Assembly (NCBI GenBank): GCA_964646435.1
Contig: CAZYEJ010000008.1
Coordinates: 1-56,370 of the forward strand
Direction of reading: 5' to 3'
DNA: 56,370 nt
Source: UBA3076 sp964646435
Lineage (GTDB): Bacteria; Desulfobacterota; Dissulfuribacteria; Dissulfuribacterales; UBA3076
The translations under genes were made by a program, and so were the position numbers. Shown piece after piece: positions 44,223-53,075 of the stretch (the stretch's first letter is position 1; each line of letters starts with the position of its first letter). The notes below the pieces were generated by a model. The model did not search any database and was not told the origin of the DNA. It was given only the letters and a program-made list of their open reading frames with translations.

Positions 44223-44357
44223 TCAAACACCTCTCACACTAAATATATGACCGATATCTAAGGATTGGTCTCACCGCTGCCTGGGTGTAAATTCATGGTC
44301 TTGTTGAAACTGTCTGTTTGCCGGGTCACATATTTTTATTCGCAGGTTGGATGCAGG

Positions 44358-45275
44358 TCAAGTGGAAGACGCTATGGTTCCGGCACGTCCGGGCAAAGAA
44401 ATATACATAAGCTCCCGCCGGGGGACGGTGTCTATTTCTGAATGGATGCGCGAGGCAACATCTTCCAGACAGAGGACCTCTTTATGGTTCTTCAGTAAGC
44501 TGGGAATAAGTCTGTCGAAAAAGGCCCTATAAGGTCCGCCTTCCACCTCAGCGTGGATAGCAAGTACAGGCTGCGCTGCCTCTCGCAGGGAGTCCAGAAG
44601 CTCCTGGGCAAGATCCGCTTTGTCCCGAATTCCCACGGTCAGAAGCTCTTCCAGGCAGGGGCCGGTAGTTGGTATCTGAAGGGTGTGAAATTCCTGTCCC
44701 TTGTATCGGGGGAAGCAAGGGGGGCCCTCCCTGAGGTCGCTTGAATACAGTAAGTCCAGTTGGTCCTGTACGGCAAGGCTGTTTGCTGTTGCCTGCCATC
44801 CTGGTGCGGCAACAGCTCTGGGTCTTCTGCCCAGGATATCCTCAAAGGATGAAAATGATTTATCGAATTCCCTTTTGATCTCCTCTCTAGTCATCTGGTG
44901 CAGGTGATCTTGCCAAAGTCTGTGATCCCAGGCATGGACAATGACCTCGTGGCCTTCGGATGCAATCTGACGTACGAGATCCGGAAAGGCTCTGGCTATA
45001 GGTCTGGCAGGTAGCAGCGTGCCGGAAAGCACGGTCCTCCAGCCATAGAGACTCGGCGCACCAGTGCGAAGCATCTTTTTTAAAAAGGCAGGGTCCCTGA
45101 ATAACCTGTATATGGCCTTTCCCGCATTGTCCGGTCCGAAGGAGAGACAAAAGGTGGCATGGACCCCATGACGTGCCAGGATTTCCAGGAGAACAGGGAC
45201 CCCATGGCGCATGCCGTCATGGGTATCCACGTCTACCTTTAAGACTAAGGCGCCACATCCACCTTCATAGCTCAT
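44358..45275 (-). CDS. arnD: ArnD: undecaprenyl-phosphate 4-deoxy-4-formamido-L-arabinose deformylase
   Basis: Polysaccharide-deacetylase-fold enzyme of 305 residues that removes the formyl group from undecaprenyl-phosphate-Ara4FN. It has KVDVDTHDGM (13-22) with the metal-binding Asp, AWDHRLWQDH as the His motif, and the GWQATANSLA segment. It overlaps the decarboxylase gene by 11 bases and belongs to the arn operon (arnC, arnT, arnA-N, arnA-C, arnD). Confidence 0.88.
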   Translation of the reverse strand: MSYEGGCGALVLKVDVDTHDGMRHGVPVLLEILARHGVHATFCLSFGPDNAGKAIYRLFRDPAFLKKMLRTGAPSLYGWRTVLSGTLLPARPIARAFPDLVRQIASEGHEVIVHAWDHRLWQDHLHQMTREEIKREFDKSFSSFEDILGRRPRAVAAPGWQATANSLAVQDQLDLLYSSDLREGPPCFPRYKGQEFHTLQIPTTGPCLEELLTVGIRDKADLAQELLDSLREAAQPVLAIHAEVEGGPYRAFFDRLIPSLLKNHKEVLCLEDVASRIHSEIDTVPRRELMYISLPGRAGTIASST

Positions 45276-46320
45276 CCGGATGGCCCAACTCCTCCACGAC
45301 TATCTGCCGATTCTGGACATAGGCGCTTATGGTGCGGCGCAAGGCCTCCCTGAGATCGATTTTTGGCTCCCATCCCAGTAATTCTCTGGCAGAGGTTATG
45401 TCCGGTACCCGATAGCCCACATCCTGGTAATCCGGCCCGTAATAGGTCTCTGCAGGGATATCCTTAAGCTCCGCCCGCTCTGCCAGGTGGGCGAGGGCCG
45501 GGAATTCTCCCAGTACCTCGATCATCATCTCAGCAAGGTCCCTTATGGAGTAGTCATTTTTGGGATTGCCGATGTTAAATATCCGATTGTCGCAACGGCC
45601 GTCCACGTTTTGCAGGACACCGAAGAGACAATCAAGCCCATCGTCTACATGGGTAAAACAACGTCTCTGCCGACCACCGTCTACCAGATTAATGGGCTCT
45701 TCCCTGAGCAGGTGCCCCAGAAACTGCGTCACTACCCTGGAACTCCCCTCTTTAGGGGCAGCGAGGCTGTCAAGGCCCGAGCCTATCCAGTTAAACGGAC
45801 GAACCAGGGTAAACTGCAGGCCACGGTCTCTCCCCATGGCCCAGATGACCCTGTCCATCATCTGTTTGGCACAGGCATATATCCACCGTTGCTTATGAAT
45901 GGGTCCATAAACAAAGAGACTTGTTTCCTCGTTGAATTTTGGGTCTGGACACATGCCATAGACCTCGCTCGTAGACGGAAAGATCACCCGTGTGCCATAT
46001 TTTGCACACTGACGGACTATGCGGAGATTTTGCTCAAAATCCAGCTCGAATACAGCAAGCGGGTCCCGCATATATGAGGCCGGCGTGGCTATGGCAACGA
46101 GTGGAAGGCAGACGTCGCACTTTCTCACGTGGTATTCAATCCACTCTTTGTTTATGGATATATCTCCCTCTATAAAGTGGATGCGAGGATCATTGGCCAA
46201 GGCCCCCAGCCGGTCTGAGGCCAGATCCATTCCATAAATCTCCCAGTCGGTATCTGCAAGCGTTCGACGCACAAGATGACTGCCAATAAATCCGTTTACT
46301 CCAAGAACCAATAGTTTCAT
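45265..46320 (-). CDS. arnA: ArnA C-terminal domain as a separate gene: UDP-glucuronate oxidative decarboxylase
   Basis: Extended SDR of 351 residues, matching the C-terminal half of E. coli ArnA. It has the Rossmann GVNGFIGSH (7-15), STSEVYGM (catalytic Ser/Glu pair), YACAKQMMD (Tyr/Lys) and RRCFTHVDDG (the Arg that acts in decarboxylation). It makes UDP-4-keto-pentose for ArnB. In E. coli one polypeptide carries both activities; here formyltransferase and decarboxylase are adjacent, separate genes. The gene starts 17 bases after the stop of the formyltransferase gene. Confidence 0.88.
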   Translation of the reverse strand: MKLLVLGVNGFIGSHLVRRTLADTDWEIYGMDLASDRLGALANDPRIHFIEGDISINKEWIEYHVRKCDVCLPLVAIATPASYMRDPLAVFELDFEQNLRIVRQCAKYGTRVIFPSTSEVYGMCPDPKFNEETSLFVYGPIHKQRWIYACAKQMMDRVIWAMGRDRGLQFTLVRPFNWIGSGLDSLAAPKEGSSRVVTQFLGHLLREEPINLVDGGRQRRCFTHVDDGLDCLFGVLQNVDGRCDNRIFNIGNPKNDYSIRDLAEMMIEVLGEFPALAHLAERAELKDIPAETYYGPDYQDVGYRVPDITSARELLGWEPKIDLREALRRTISAYVQNRQIVVEELGHPDEL

Positions 46321-46337
46321 TTATTTTCCATTTCCTT

Positions 46338-47255
46338 TCAGTTTAATTTTATGTCTCCTACAAATATTTCCTGTAGGGGAATCTCATTTTCAGGGATCCT
46401 GTGCTCTTCGCTGACTGTTATCAAGCGTAAAAGTCCCTGACCTGTCTGGACCAGCCGGTCCTCACCTCTTTCCAGAATCGTGCCCGGAGGGAGCCTTGCA
46501 TCCTCATGGTCCAGGGGTTCAGCGGACCAGATCATCAACTTTTTTTCGTCCAGAAAGGCAAAGGCCCCTGGATACGGCCAGGTAACCGCCCGAATCAGGT
46601 TGTAGATTCGGCGGGCCGGCCATGACCAGTCAATGCGTCCGTCATCAGGACGTCTGCCTCCAAAGTACGAGGCCTGTGAATGGTCCTGCGGAATCCGGGG
46701 GGCAGTGCCTGCCAGAAACTGGGGAATATATTTCCTCAAAAGTCCTTCTGCTGCCCTTTCCATTTTCCCAAACAGGGTGAGGGCAGTATCCATTTTGTCA
46801 ATCTGCACGGCCTGCTGTGCCACAATATCACCCGCATCGGCCTTGAGTACCATGTGATGAAGGGTCACCCCACCCTGTGTCTCACCATGAACAAGCTGCC
46901 AGTTGACAGGACACCGCCCCCTGTAGCGAGGAAGCATAGAGCCGTGGAGGTTCACTGCGGCAATGCGGGGTATGGTCAGGATCTCTTCCTTTATCATCTG
47001 CCGAAAGTAACAGGAAAGTAACACGTCCGGTGAAAGATCCTTCATGAGCCTCACCCACTCCCCAGTATTGACGTCTTCCGGAAAATAGACAGGTATATCC
47101 ATTTCCCCGGCAAGTTCTCCAAGGGAATCGAACCACCGATTTTCATCAGGGTCATCCCTGTGGGTAAATACAGCCGGGACTGATATATTCAGTTCTCTGA
47201 GCACTTTGAGCGCAATACATCCCATATTATGGTAACCAAACAGGACTACAGACAT
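46338..47255 (-). CDS. arnA: ArnA N-terminal domain as a separate gene: formyltransferase
   Basis: A 305-residue formyltransferase that formylates UDP-Ara4N. It has the AVNLHGSMLPRYRGRCPVNW stretch (Asn/His catalytic residues) and ADAGDIVAQQ (the Asp), the same triad as in ArnA/Fmt, then the C-terminal OB-like domain. Separate from the decarboxylase, as in some bacteria. It lies three bases after the arnT stop on the minus strand. Confidence 0.88.
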   Translation of the reverse strand: MSVVLFGYHNMGCIALKVLRELNISVPAVFTHRDDPDENRWFDSLGELAGEMDIPVYFPEDVNTGEWVRLMKDLSPDVLLSCYFRQMIKEEILTIPRIAAVNLHGSMLPRYRGRCPVNWQLVHGETQGGVTLHHMVLKADAGDIVAQQAVQIDKMDTALTLFGKMERAAEGLLRKYIPQFLAGTAPRIPQDHSQASYFGGRRPDDGRIDWSWPARRIYNLIRAVTWPYPGAFAFLDEKKLMIWSAEPLDHEDARLPPGTILERGEDRLVQTGQGLLRLITVSEEHRIPENEIPLQEIFVGDIKLN

Positions 47256-47258
47256 GAT

Positions 47259-48977
47259 TTATTCCTTGTAAGCATGCACAGGTTCAGGTTTGCTCAGATC
47301 CCAGGCAACCAACTTCCTTGAATCCTTCCTCTCCCAGGGCTGGATCTCCTCGGCAAGATCAGGCCTCTGTATCATATCAGCAGGCAGGAGAGGGATTAAT
47401 TCCGGAAGATACTTCCGGCGGGAAATTAGCACATTATTGTTGGATTCGTTCTCAATAAATCGCCGGATTGCCTCCTGGTCCGACAGGAGTTGTACTGGTC
47501 TGGGGAGGTCCAGGTAAAAGAGTGCATTGGGCGAGATCTTGTGGAAAAAGGCCACTTGTTCCGGATCGACGCCTATAAGCTGTTTCTTGAGCTCCAAAGA
47601 AAAAGGACGTTCCGTGCGGTAAATTTCGAGGGAGTTCATTTGCCAGCAAAAAAATATCCCCATGAACACCGCCACTGCGGCCACGAGGGGTGCAGCAGGC
47701 CTGGCAGTTCCGAAAACGGCAGAGAGCAGGCTATGGCGCCAGTGGAAAATCGCAAAGAGTCCGGCCACTGCGAGACCACCGACGAACGTGCCTATCATTA
47801 GGCCCTGAGGTGCAGCAAATCCTATACGATCCGTGAGGACAGGCCATATCACCGGGCTTGCAATATAAATGAAGGCCAAGACTGCCAGCAACCCTGGCTG
47901 GATACGAAAGCCCCAGCGCCTGAAGATCATTAAGGCCGGCAAGAGCACTGAATCCGTCCGGAGAAAGACGGCTGTCCAGAGGGCACAGAGGGGCAAAATC
48001 GGGAGTATGTAATAGCTCCGCCTCGACCCGGATGCAGTAAAGAACAGGAAGACCAGTAATGCGGCCTTTATCAGCCACCTTGTCCGGCTGTCAAGGTCCT
48101 TCCAACCTCTGGCCATTCCGGCACAGGCCACCAGGAACAGCGGCGTCCACGGCAGAAATAGCATGGGAAGATAATAAAAATAACAATAAATAGGCCCTTT
48201 GTGATCAAAGGGCTGGAAAAATCGCTGGATGTTTTCCTGAAAGACCAGGGCAAGGCCGCTTGCCTGGTAGTCGCCACGAGTAATGGAGGCATATATGAAC
48301 GGGACGAGATATATACCACCTGCCAGGGCCATGGCCAGGAAATGCGAGGGCCTTAATACCGTCCGCCAACGCCCCTTCGCGAGGACATCGGGTGATACTG
48401 CAAGGATCGGGACGATCAGGGCGGTAAGCCCCTTTGTGTGAGACCCTACAAAAGCAATAAGATAGAAAATAAAAAATGCGCTGAAATTTGGCCGGTCTCG
48501 CTTGGCCCAGTACCAGGCCAGGGCTAGGGTGACAGCCGCCATATTCTCCATGTCAGCAGTTCCCGCCCTGCTCCAGAACAGGAAGCTATAGGTTGTAAGG
48601 AGAAGCCACCCGGCTGTCCTGCCGACTTCGGCTGACCAGAGCCGCCTGCCCAGATAAACCGTGGCCCAGAGGGCCATAAGACCCGATATGGCACTGGGGA
48701 GCCGGACCGTCCACTCGTCCAGCCGTCCGGTAAGGCCCGAAACCAGGACAATAAGCCAGTAAGTCAGTAAGGGTTTGTCGAAATAAGGCTCACCGTTTAT
48801 GGTGGGGTGAAAAAAGTCACCAGAGAGCAACATCTCTCTCGTGACCTCTGCCCATCGACCCTCTGCAGTCCAAAGGCCCCTTTCTCCCAGTGCCCAGAAA
48901 AGCAATAAGACCGCAACCAGGGCAAGCAGGATATCCGCCCGTTCCAACCTGACCCTATTCACGCAGCACATCACCAA
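47259..48977 (-). CDS. arnT: ArnT-type aminoarabinose transferase (GT83)
   Basis: Membrane glycosyltransferase of 572 residues, with about a dozen helices and a large periplasmic C-terminal domain. The first periplasmic loop has WAEVTREMLLSGDF, HPTINGEPYFDKPLLTYW (the catalytic-Asp motif of GT-C enzymes) and further motifs typical of the family. It moves L-Ara4N from undecaprenyl phosphate to lipid A phosphates in the periplasm. It overlaps arnC by 23 bases, so the true start may be internal. Confidence 0.88.
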   Translation of the reverse strand: MVMCCVNRVRLERADILLALVAVLLLFWALGERGLWTAEGRWAEVTREMLLSGDFFHPTINGEPYFDKPLLTYWLIVLVSGLTGRLDEWTVRLPSAISGLMALWATVYLGRRLWSAEVGRTAGWLLLTTYSFLFWSRAGTADMENMAAVTLALAWYWAKRDRPNFSAFFIFYLIAFVGSHTKGLTALIVPILAVSPDVLAKGRWRTVLRPSHFLAMALAGGIYLVPFIYASITRGDYQASGLALVFQENIQRFFQPFDHKGPIYCYFYYLPMLFLPWTPLFLVACAGMARGWKDLDSRTRWLIKAALLVFLFFTASGSRRSYYILPILPLCALWTAVFLRTDSVLLPALMIFRRWGFRIQPGLLAVLAFIYIASPVIWPVLTDRIGFAAPQGLMIGTFVGGLAVAGLFAIFHWRHSLLSAVFGTARPAAPLVAAVAVFMGIFFCWQMNSLEIYRTERPFSLELKKQLIGVDPEQVAFFHKISPNALFYLDLPRPVQLLSDQEAIRRFIENESNNNVLISRRKYLPELIPLLPADMIQRPDLAEEIQPWERKDSRKLVAWDLSKPEPVHAYKE

Positions 48978-49902
48978 GTATGTAGGGCGGACGTTTACGC
49001 ACAGCCTGGAAGATTCGTCCTACGTATTCACCAAGGAGCCCCAACGCAAAGAACTGGGCACCGATAAAACAAAAGAGCAGGGCAAACAGGGTAAACACAC
49101 CCTCTGCGGCCCAGCCAGGCCCATAGTAAAGACGAAGCGCCAAGATAACCAGGCCAAGTAGGAGTCCCAGGCAGGCCACACCTATTCCCACAAAAAACAG
49201 TGCCCTCAGAGGCCACAAGGAAAAGCCGGAGAGTAGATCCAGTTGCAGGCTGAAGAGCTTCAGGAGCGAGTATTTCGATGTGCCTCCGGCCCGTTCTTCG
49301 TGACTTACCGGGATCTCTACCGGATTTCCGGCAAAGAATGTCGCAAGTGCCGGGAGAAACGCCCTGTACTCGGGGTTCGCCAGGATGCCCTTAACTACTT
49401 CACGGCTATAGCCCCTGAGCATACAGCCGAAGTCCTGGAGGGAAATCCCTGAAATTTTGGTGATCAGACGATTATTGAGGCGTGAGGCCCATTTGCGGAA
49501 ATAGGTATCCTGCCTCCCCATCCTAACAGTACCTACAAGATCATGACCCGCCTGAAAGGCATCAATCAGTTTAGGGATCTCCTCGGGAGGATTTTGGAGA
49601 TCAGCATCCAGAGTGATTACCCACCGCCCATAGCTCTGGGCGAATCCAGCCATGATCGCTGCATGCTGTCCAAAATTCCGGGCAAGGGCCACAATGGTCA
49701 TACCCTGCCGCATAGTCTGTTCCTCTCTCAAGAACTCCAGGGTTCTGTCAGAGGACCCATCGTCAACACAGACAACTTCCCAGGTCTCCTGTAAGTTGGC
49801 CAGGGTCTCAAAGAGGCGACGGCAAAGCTGCCTGATGTTTGCCGCCTCGTTGTACATGGGAATAACAATAGAAATATCCGGGGTCGAATCTGATGTATCC
49901 AA
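48955..49902 (-). CDS. arnC: ArnC: undecaprenyl-phosphate Ara4FN transferase (GT2)
   Basis: A 315-residue GT2 glycosyltransferase with two C-terminal membrane helices. It has VIPMYNEAANIRQL (14-27), VDDGSSDRTLE, TLDADLQNPPEEI (metal-binding DxD-like site) and QDFGCMLRGYSREV. It attaches Ara4FN to undecaprenyl phosphate on the inner side of the membrane. It is the first gene of the arnC-arnT-arnA-arnD operon and is divergent from the methyltransferase gene. Confidence 0.9.
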   Translation of the reverse strand: MDTSDSTPDISIVIPMYNEAANIRQLCRRLFETLANLQETWEVVCVDDGSSDRTLEFLREEQTMRQGMTIVALARNFGQHAAIMAGFAQSYGRWVITLDADLQNPPEEIPKLIDAFQAGHDLVGTVRMGRQDTYFRKWASRLNNRLITKISGISLQDFGCMLRGYSREVVKGILANPEYRAFLPALATFFAGNPVEIPVSHEERAGGTSKYSLLKLFSLQLDLLSGFSLWPLRALFFVGIGVACLGLLLGLVILALRLYYGPGWAAEGVFTLFALLFCFIGAQFFALGLLGEYVGRIFQAVRKRPPYILGDVLRE

Positions 49903-50134
49903 TATGTCTTATTCCTTTTGTGCTTTCGTGATAATTCTTTTCTCTTTCGTGTGTTGCACAATCTGACGTATAACCGCACAAGGTCGAAAAAATAAAATGT
50001 AAATATATAGGTTAAAAATTACGATTTGATTAATTGGATATTAAAAAAAAGTAATGCCGGAGTAATATTCCTTTAATAATAGCTGGCTATAATCAGGCAT
50101 TTTTCTATTACGAAGAAGGAGATCTCCCAAAAAA
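49903..50134. other. Divergent region between arnC and the methyltransferase gene
   Basis: About 230 AT-rich bases that should hold both promoters. GAAGGAGATCTCCC at 50114-50127 is the ribosome binding site of the plus-strand gene. I see no PmrA-type direct repeat that I would defend. Confidence 0.45.
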
Positions 50135-50875
50135 ATGGCATTAAGAGAAGAATTTGAAAAAACTGGTAGTTGGCTGTTTAGGTGGCGAAGCTACCTGCCG
50201 TTGTTACTGACAGGAATTATGCTGCTGGGAATGCAGCATTTTGAGTATCCCGGTCATTGTCATGCGTGGGATCAACTGTGGGAAATCGTATGCCTTGTGA
50301 TTTCCTTTTTCGGCCTGGGCATTCGTATTTATACAGTCGGTCATACTCCAAGGGGCACATCCGGACGAAATACTCACAGCCAAAAGGCAGAGGTTTTGAA
50401 TACCACAGGGATCTATTCCATAGTAAGGCATCCTCTTTACTTGGGAAATTTTTTCATTTGGCTTGGTATTTCAATGTTTGTCCATATGTGGTGGATAAGC
50501 CTGATATTCATTCTCATTTTTTGGCTCTATTATGAAAGAATCATGTTTGCTGAGGAAGAATTTCTGAGAAAGAAATTTGGTAAAGAATATGAAAAATGGT
50601 CGAGCAAAACCTCTGCATTTTTGCCAAGGTTTAACGATTGGAGACCACCTGATTTACCCTTTTCATTAAAAAACGTCCTAAAGAGGGAATATACTGGATT
50701 ATTTGCCATAGTCGCTTCATTCACATTTCTTGAAATAGCTGGAGACATATTTGCAGAAGGCAAGCTGGAATTGGATTTGATGTGGATAATAATCTTTTCA
50801 GCAGGACTGGTAATCTATCTGACTCTAAGAACCCTCAAAAAGAAAACCAAAATTCTTCTGGTTGAGGGGCGGTGA
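50135..50875 (+). CDS. ICMT-family membrane methyltransferase, possible lipid A phosphate methyltransferase
   Basis: A 246-residue membrane protein with several helices and the isoprenylcysteine-carboxyl-methyltransferase motif: GIYSIVRHPLYLGNFFIWLG (SAM site) and YYERIMFAEEEFLRKKFGKEYEKW. In Leptospira an enzyme of this family (LmtA) methylates the lipid A 1-phosphate. Here the gene is preceded by a strong GGAGATC, opens the operon with the regulator pair and sits between two arn blocks, so a lipid A role is plausible. The substrate is inferred. Confidence 0.75.
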   Translation: MALREEFEKTGSWLFRWRSYLPLLLTGIMLLGMQHFEYPGHCHAWDQLWEIVCLVISFFGLGIRIYTVGHTPRGTSGRNTHSQKAEVLNTTGIYSIVRHPLYLGNFFIWLGISMFVHMWWISLIFILIFWLYYERIMFAEEEFLRKKFGKEYEKWSSKTSAFLPRFNDWRPPDLPFSLKNVLKREYTGLFAIVASFTFLEIAGDIFAEGKLELDLMWIIIFSAGLVIYLTLRTLKKKTKILLVEGR

Positions 50876-50914
50876 ACGATTTAACTCCAATAGCCAGTAG
50901 TCCAGGAGAAAGTG

Positions 50915-51592
50915 ATGCGGATATTAGTGGTTGAAGACGACAAAAAGATCGCCTCGTTTATTGTCAAGGGCCTCCAGCAAGCAGGGTTTGCCGTAGATCA
51001 TGCTGAAAATGGTGAAGACGGATTAGACTTTGTGCTCACAGTGCCCTATGATGCAGCAGTCATAGACATTATGCTGCCCAGGATAGATGGTCTGAGCCTA
51101 ATAAAAGAGATGAGGCAGCAAAAAATCAATACCCCTGTTATCATCCTGAGTGCCAAACGGTAGGTAGAAGACAGGGTCAAAGGGCTTGAGACAGGAAGCG
51201 ACGATTATCTTACCAAACCTTTTGCTTTTTCAGAACTGCTGGCCCGCGTACAGGCGCTTATCCGCCGTTCCTCCTCCGGTCCTCAGGAACCTACCACACT
51301 GACGGTTGAAGACCTCACAATGGATCTTGTAAAACACCTGGTTACCCGATCAGGGCTGGAAATTGATCTTCAGCCCAGGGAATTTTCCCTGTTGGAATAC
51401 CTGATGCGTAGTACAGAGAGAGTGGTCTCCAAGACCATGATCCTGGAGCATGTCTGGGACTACAATTTTGATCCCCAGACAAACATAGTGGATGTGTTGA
51501 TCTGCAAACTCAGGAACAAAATCGACCGGGATTTTGACAAAAAATTGATCCACACCATCAGGGGCGTTGGATATGTTCTTAAAAAATCTTAG
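50915..51592 (+). pseudogene. OmpR-family response regulator interrupted by one in-frame TAG
   Basis: Read through a single TAG (51161-51163) the frame encodes a normal-length OmpR-type regulator of 225 codons plus the stop. The receiver has EDDKK (7-11), the phosphoacceptor Asp51 and the conserved Lys in LTKPF. The C-terminal winged helix reads FSLLEYLMRS and VWDYNFDPQTNIVDVLICKLRNKI. The TAG replaces codon 83, between SAKR and VEDRVKGLE, where no family needs a stop, so it is a point nonsense mutation, a sequencing error or a readthrough codon. The start at ATG 50915 has AGGAG at proper distance; the gene overlaps the kinase gene. Without readthrough only a receiver fragment is made. A restart from a later codon (51320 onward) could give the DNA-binding domain. 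Confidence 0.85.
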
Positions 51593-52970
51593 CATATTTA
51601 CCAGAACTATAGCCTTTCGGCTGACCCTTTGGTATTCGTCCATCTTCATATTGAGTTCTTTAGCACTTTTTCTGCTGGCCTACTTTCTGGTTTCATTAAC
51701 GGTAAGGGACCAGGATCAAAAGATGATCCAGTTAAAGATTAATGAATATCTATTGATGGAGCAGGCGGAAGGGACAGATGCCCTGATTAAAGAAATCCGT
51801 CAGGAACACCCCAGTAATCGGTTGGCGGGTTTTCTCGTTCGCGTTGCAGACCCCCAAAACAATACTTTGATTTTCACCGTTCCCCGCCATTTTAAGAAAA
51901 CAGATTTTAAGGTATTAAACAATAAAGACAGCGGTTCAACCGATAATTTGCTGTTTTTCCAAGGGGGAAAAAGCGAGGATGTACTTCAAGTCACTACCGA
52001 ACATCTCAGCAATGGCTATCTACTTCAAGTAGGCAAGGGATCGAAAGAACGGGAAAATCTTTTGGAACGTTTCAGAGAGATCTTTGGTCTGACCATGATT
52101 CCGGTAGTGCTGATCGGACTTGCAGCCGGTGCTTTTTTGGCATTCAGATCTCTCAGGCCTATTCGGGACCTCATACATACTGTCCGTGATATAGACACAG
52201 GAAACATGGATGCCCGTGTGCCTTCCAACCATACAGGTGACGAACTGGACGAACTAGTCCGGCTCTTTAACAACATGCTGGAAAAGATCAAGACTCTCAT
52301 AACCGGAATGGAAGAGGCCCTGGATAATGTGGCACATGATCTAAGGACCCCAGTAACCCGGCTTAGGACTGTTGTCGAAATGACCCTTCAATCAGAAAGC
52401 GATAAGGAGGCCCTCAGGGAGGCCCTGATGGACTGTGCGGAAGAATCAGAACGCATAATGACTATGTTGAACACTCTCTTGGATATTTCAGAAGCAGAGT
52501 CCGGGGTGATGAGACTGAATATTGAAGAAGTCGATATGGCAATGCTCATTAAAGACGTGGTGGAACTCTACCAATATGTGGCCGAGGAAAAACAGATAAG
52601 CGTATCCGCCACAGTCCCTGAAGGGCTGAAAGCCCATGCGGACATCAGCCGTATGAAACAGGTCGTTGCCAACCTTCTGGACAATGCTATCAAGTACAGC
52701 AAGAAGGGTGGCAGTATAGATATAAACGCAGCTCTCAAGGACAATGAACTTAAAATATCTGTAAAAGACAATGGAGTAGGGATTGCCCCTGGGGACCTTC
52801 CCAGGATATTCGACCGGCTCTATCGTGGAGACAAGAGCCGTTCGAGGCGAGGCCTCGGGCTTGGCCTGAGTCTTGTCCATGCCGTTGTCCATGCCCACAA
52901 GGGACACATTGAAGTCCAAAGCCACCCTGGTGAAGGATCCTGTTTTACAGTTTGCCTGCCGAGAGCTTAG
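51573..52970 (+). CDS. Sensor histidine kinase of a PmrB-like two-component pair
   Basis: A 465-residue sensor kinase starting at the ATG at 51573 inside the end of the regulator gene. It has an N-terminal transmembrane helix (about 18-40), a periplasmic domain, a second helix near 170-190, a HAMP domain, the dimerisation His in NVAHDLRTPVTRL, then NLLDNAIKYS, DNGVGIAP and GLGLGLS. It should phosphorylate the regulator Asp and so control lipid A modification genes. The overlap shows the pair is co-transcribed. Intact, unlike its partner. Confidence 0.9.
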   Translation: MFLKNLSIFTRTIAFRLTLWYSSIFILSSLALFLLAYFLVSLTVRDQDQKMIQLKINEYLLMEQAEGTDALIKEIRQEHPSNRLAGFLVRVADPQNNTLIFTVPRHFKKTDFKVLNNKDSGSTDNLLFFQGGKSEDVLQVTTEHLSNGYLLQVGKGSKERENLLERFREIFGLTMIPVVLIGLAAGAFLAFRSLRPIRDLIHTVRDIDTGNMDARVPSNHTGDELDELVRLFNNMLEKIKTLITGMEEALDNVAHDLRTPVTRLRTVVEMTLQSESDKEALREALMDCAEESERIMTMLNTLLDISEAESGVMRLNIEEVDMAMLIKDVVELYQYVAEEKQISVSATVPEGLKAHADISRMKQVVANLLDNAIKYSKKGGSIDINAALKDNELKISVKDNGVGIAPGDLPRIFDRLYRGDKSRSRRGLGLGLSLVHAVVHAHKGHIEVQSHPGEGSCFTVCLPRA

Positions 52971-52988
52971 GTTCTTTCTGAATAACTC

Positions 52989-53072
52989 CTCAATAAGGCC
53001 GGGTATCCCATATCTTCCCCCTTTGAAAAAGGGGGACTGAGAGGGATTTTTCTGATACACGGCCTTATTGAG
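52989..53072. terminator. Palindromic repeat between convergent operons, possible terminator
   Basis: Outer arms CTCAATAAGGCC and GGCCTTATTGAG (52989-53000/53061-53072) enclose a hairpin TCCCCCTTT/AAAGGGGGA (53016-53024 pairing with 53028-53036). It sits between the end of the kinase gene and the end of arnB, where a bidirectional terminator is expected. It is also the type of dispersed palindrome seen elsewhere in such genomes, so both readings are possible. Confidence 0.55.
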
Positions 53073-53075
53073 AAA

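Noticed and set aside
45487..46077. A 196-residue plus-strand frame inside the arnA decarboxylase gene
   Set aside because: It is antisense to a gene with full catalytic motifs and has no domain pattern of its own.
51161..51163. TAG in the regulator as a pyrrolysine codon
   Set aside because: TAG is used as an ordinary stop in at least eight genes of the window, no pyl genes are visible, and this position in a receiver domain has no reason for pyrrolysine. A nonsense mutation or sequence error is simpler.
52989..53072. A CRISPR-like or operator palindrome between the kinase and arnB
   Set aside because: It is a single nested palindrome between convergent genes, best read as a terminator or dispersed repeat.
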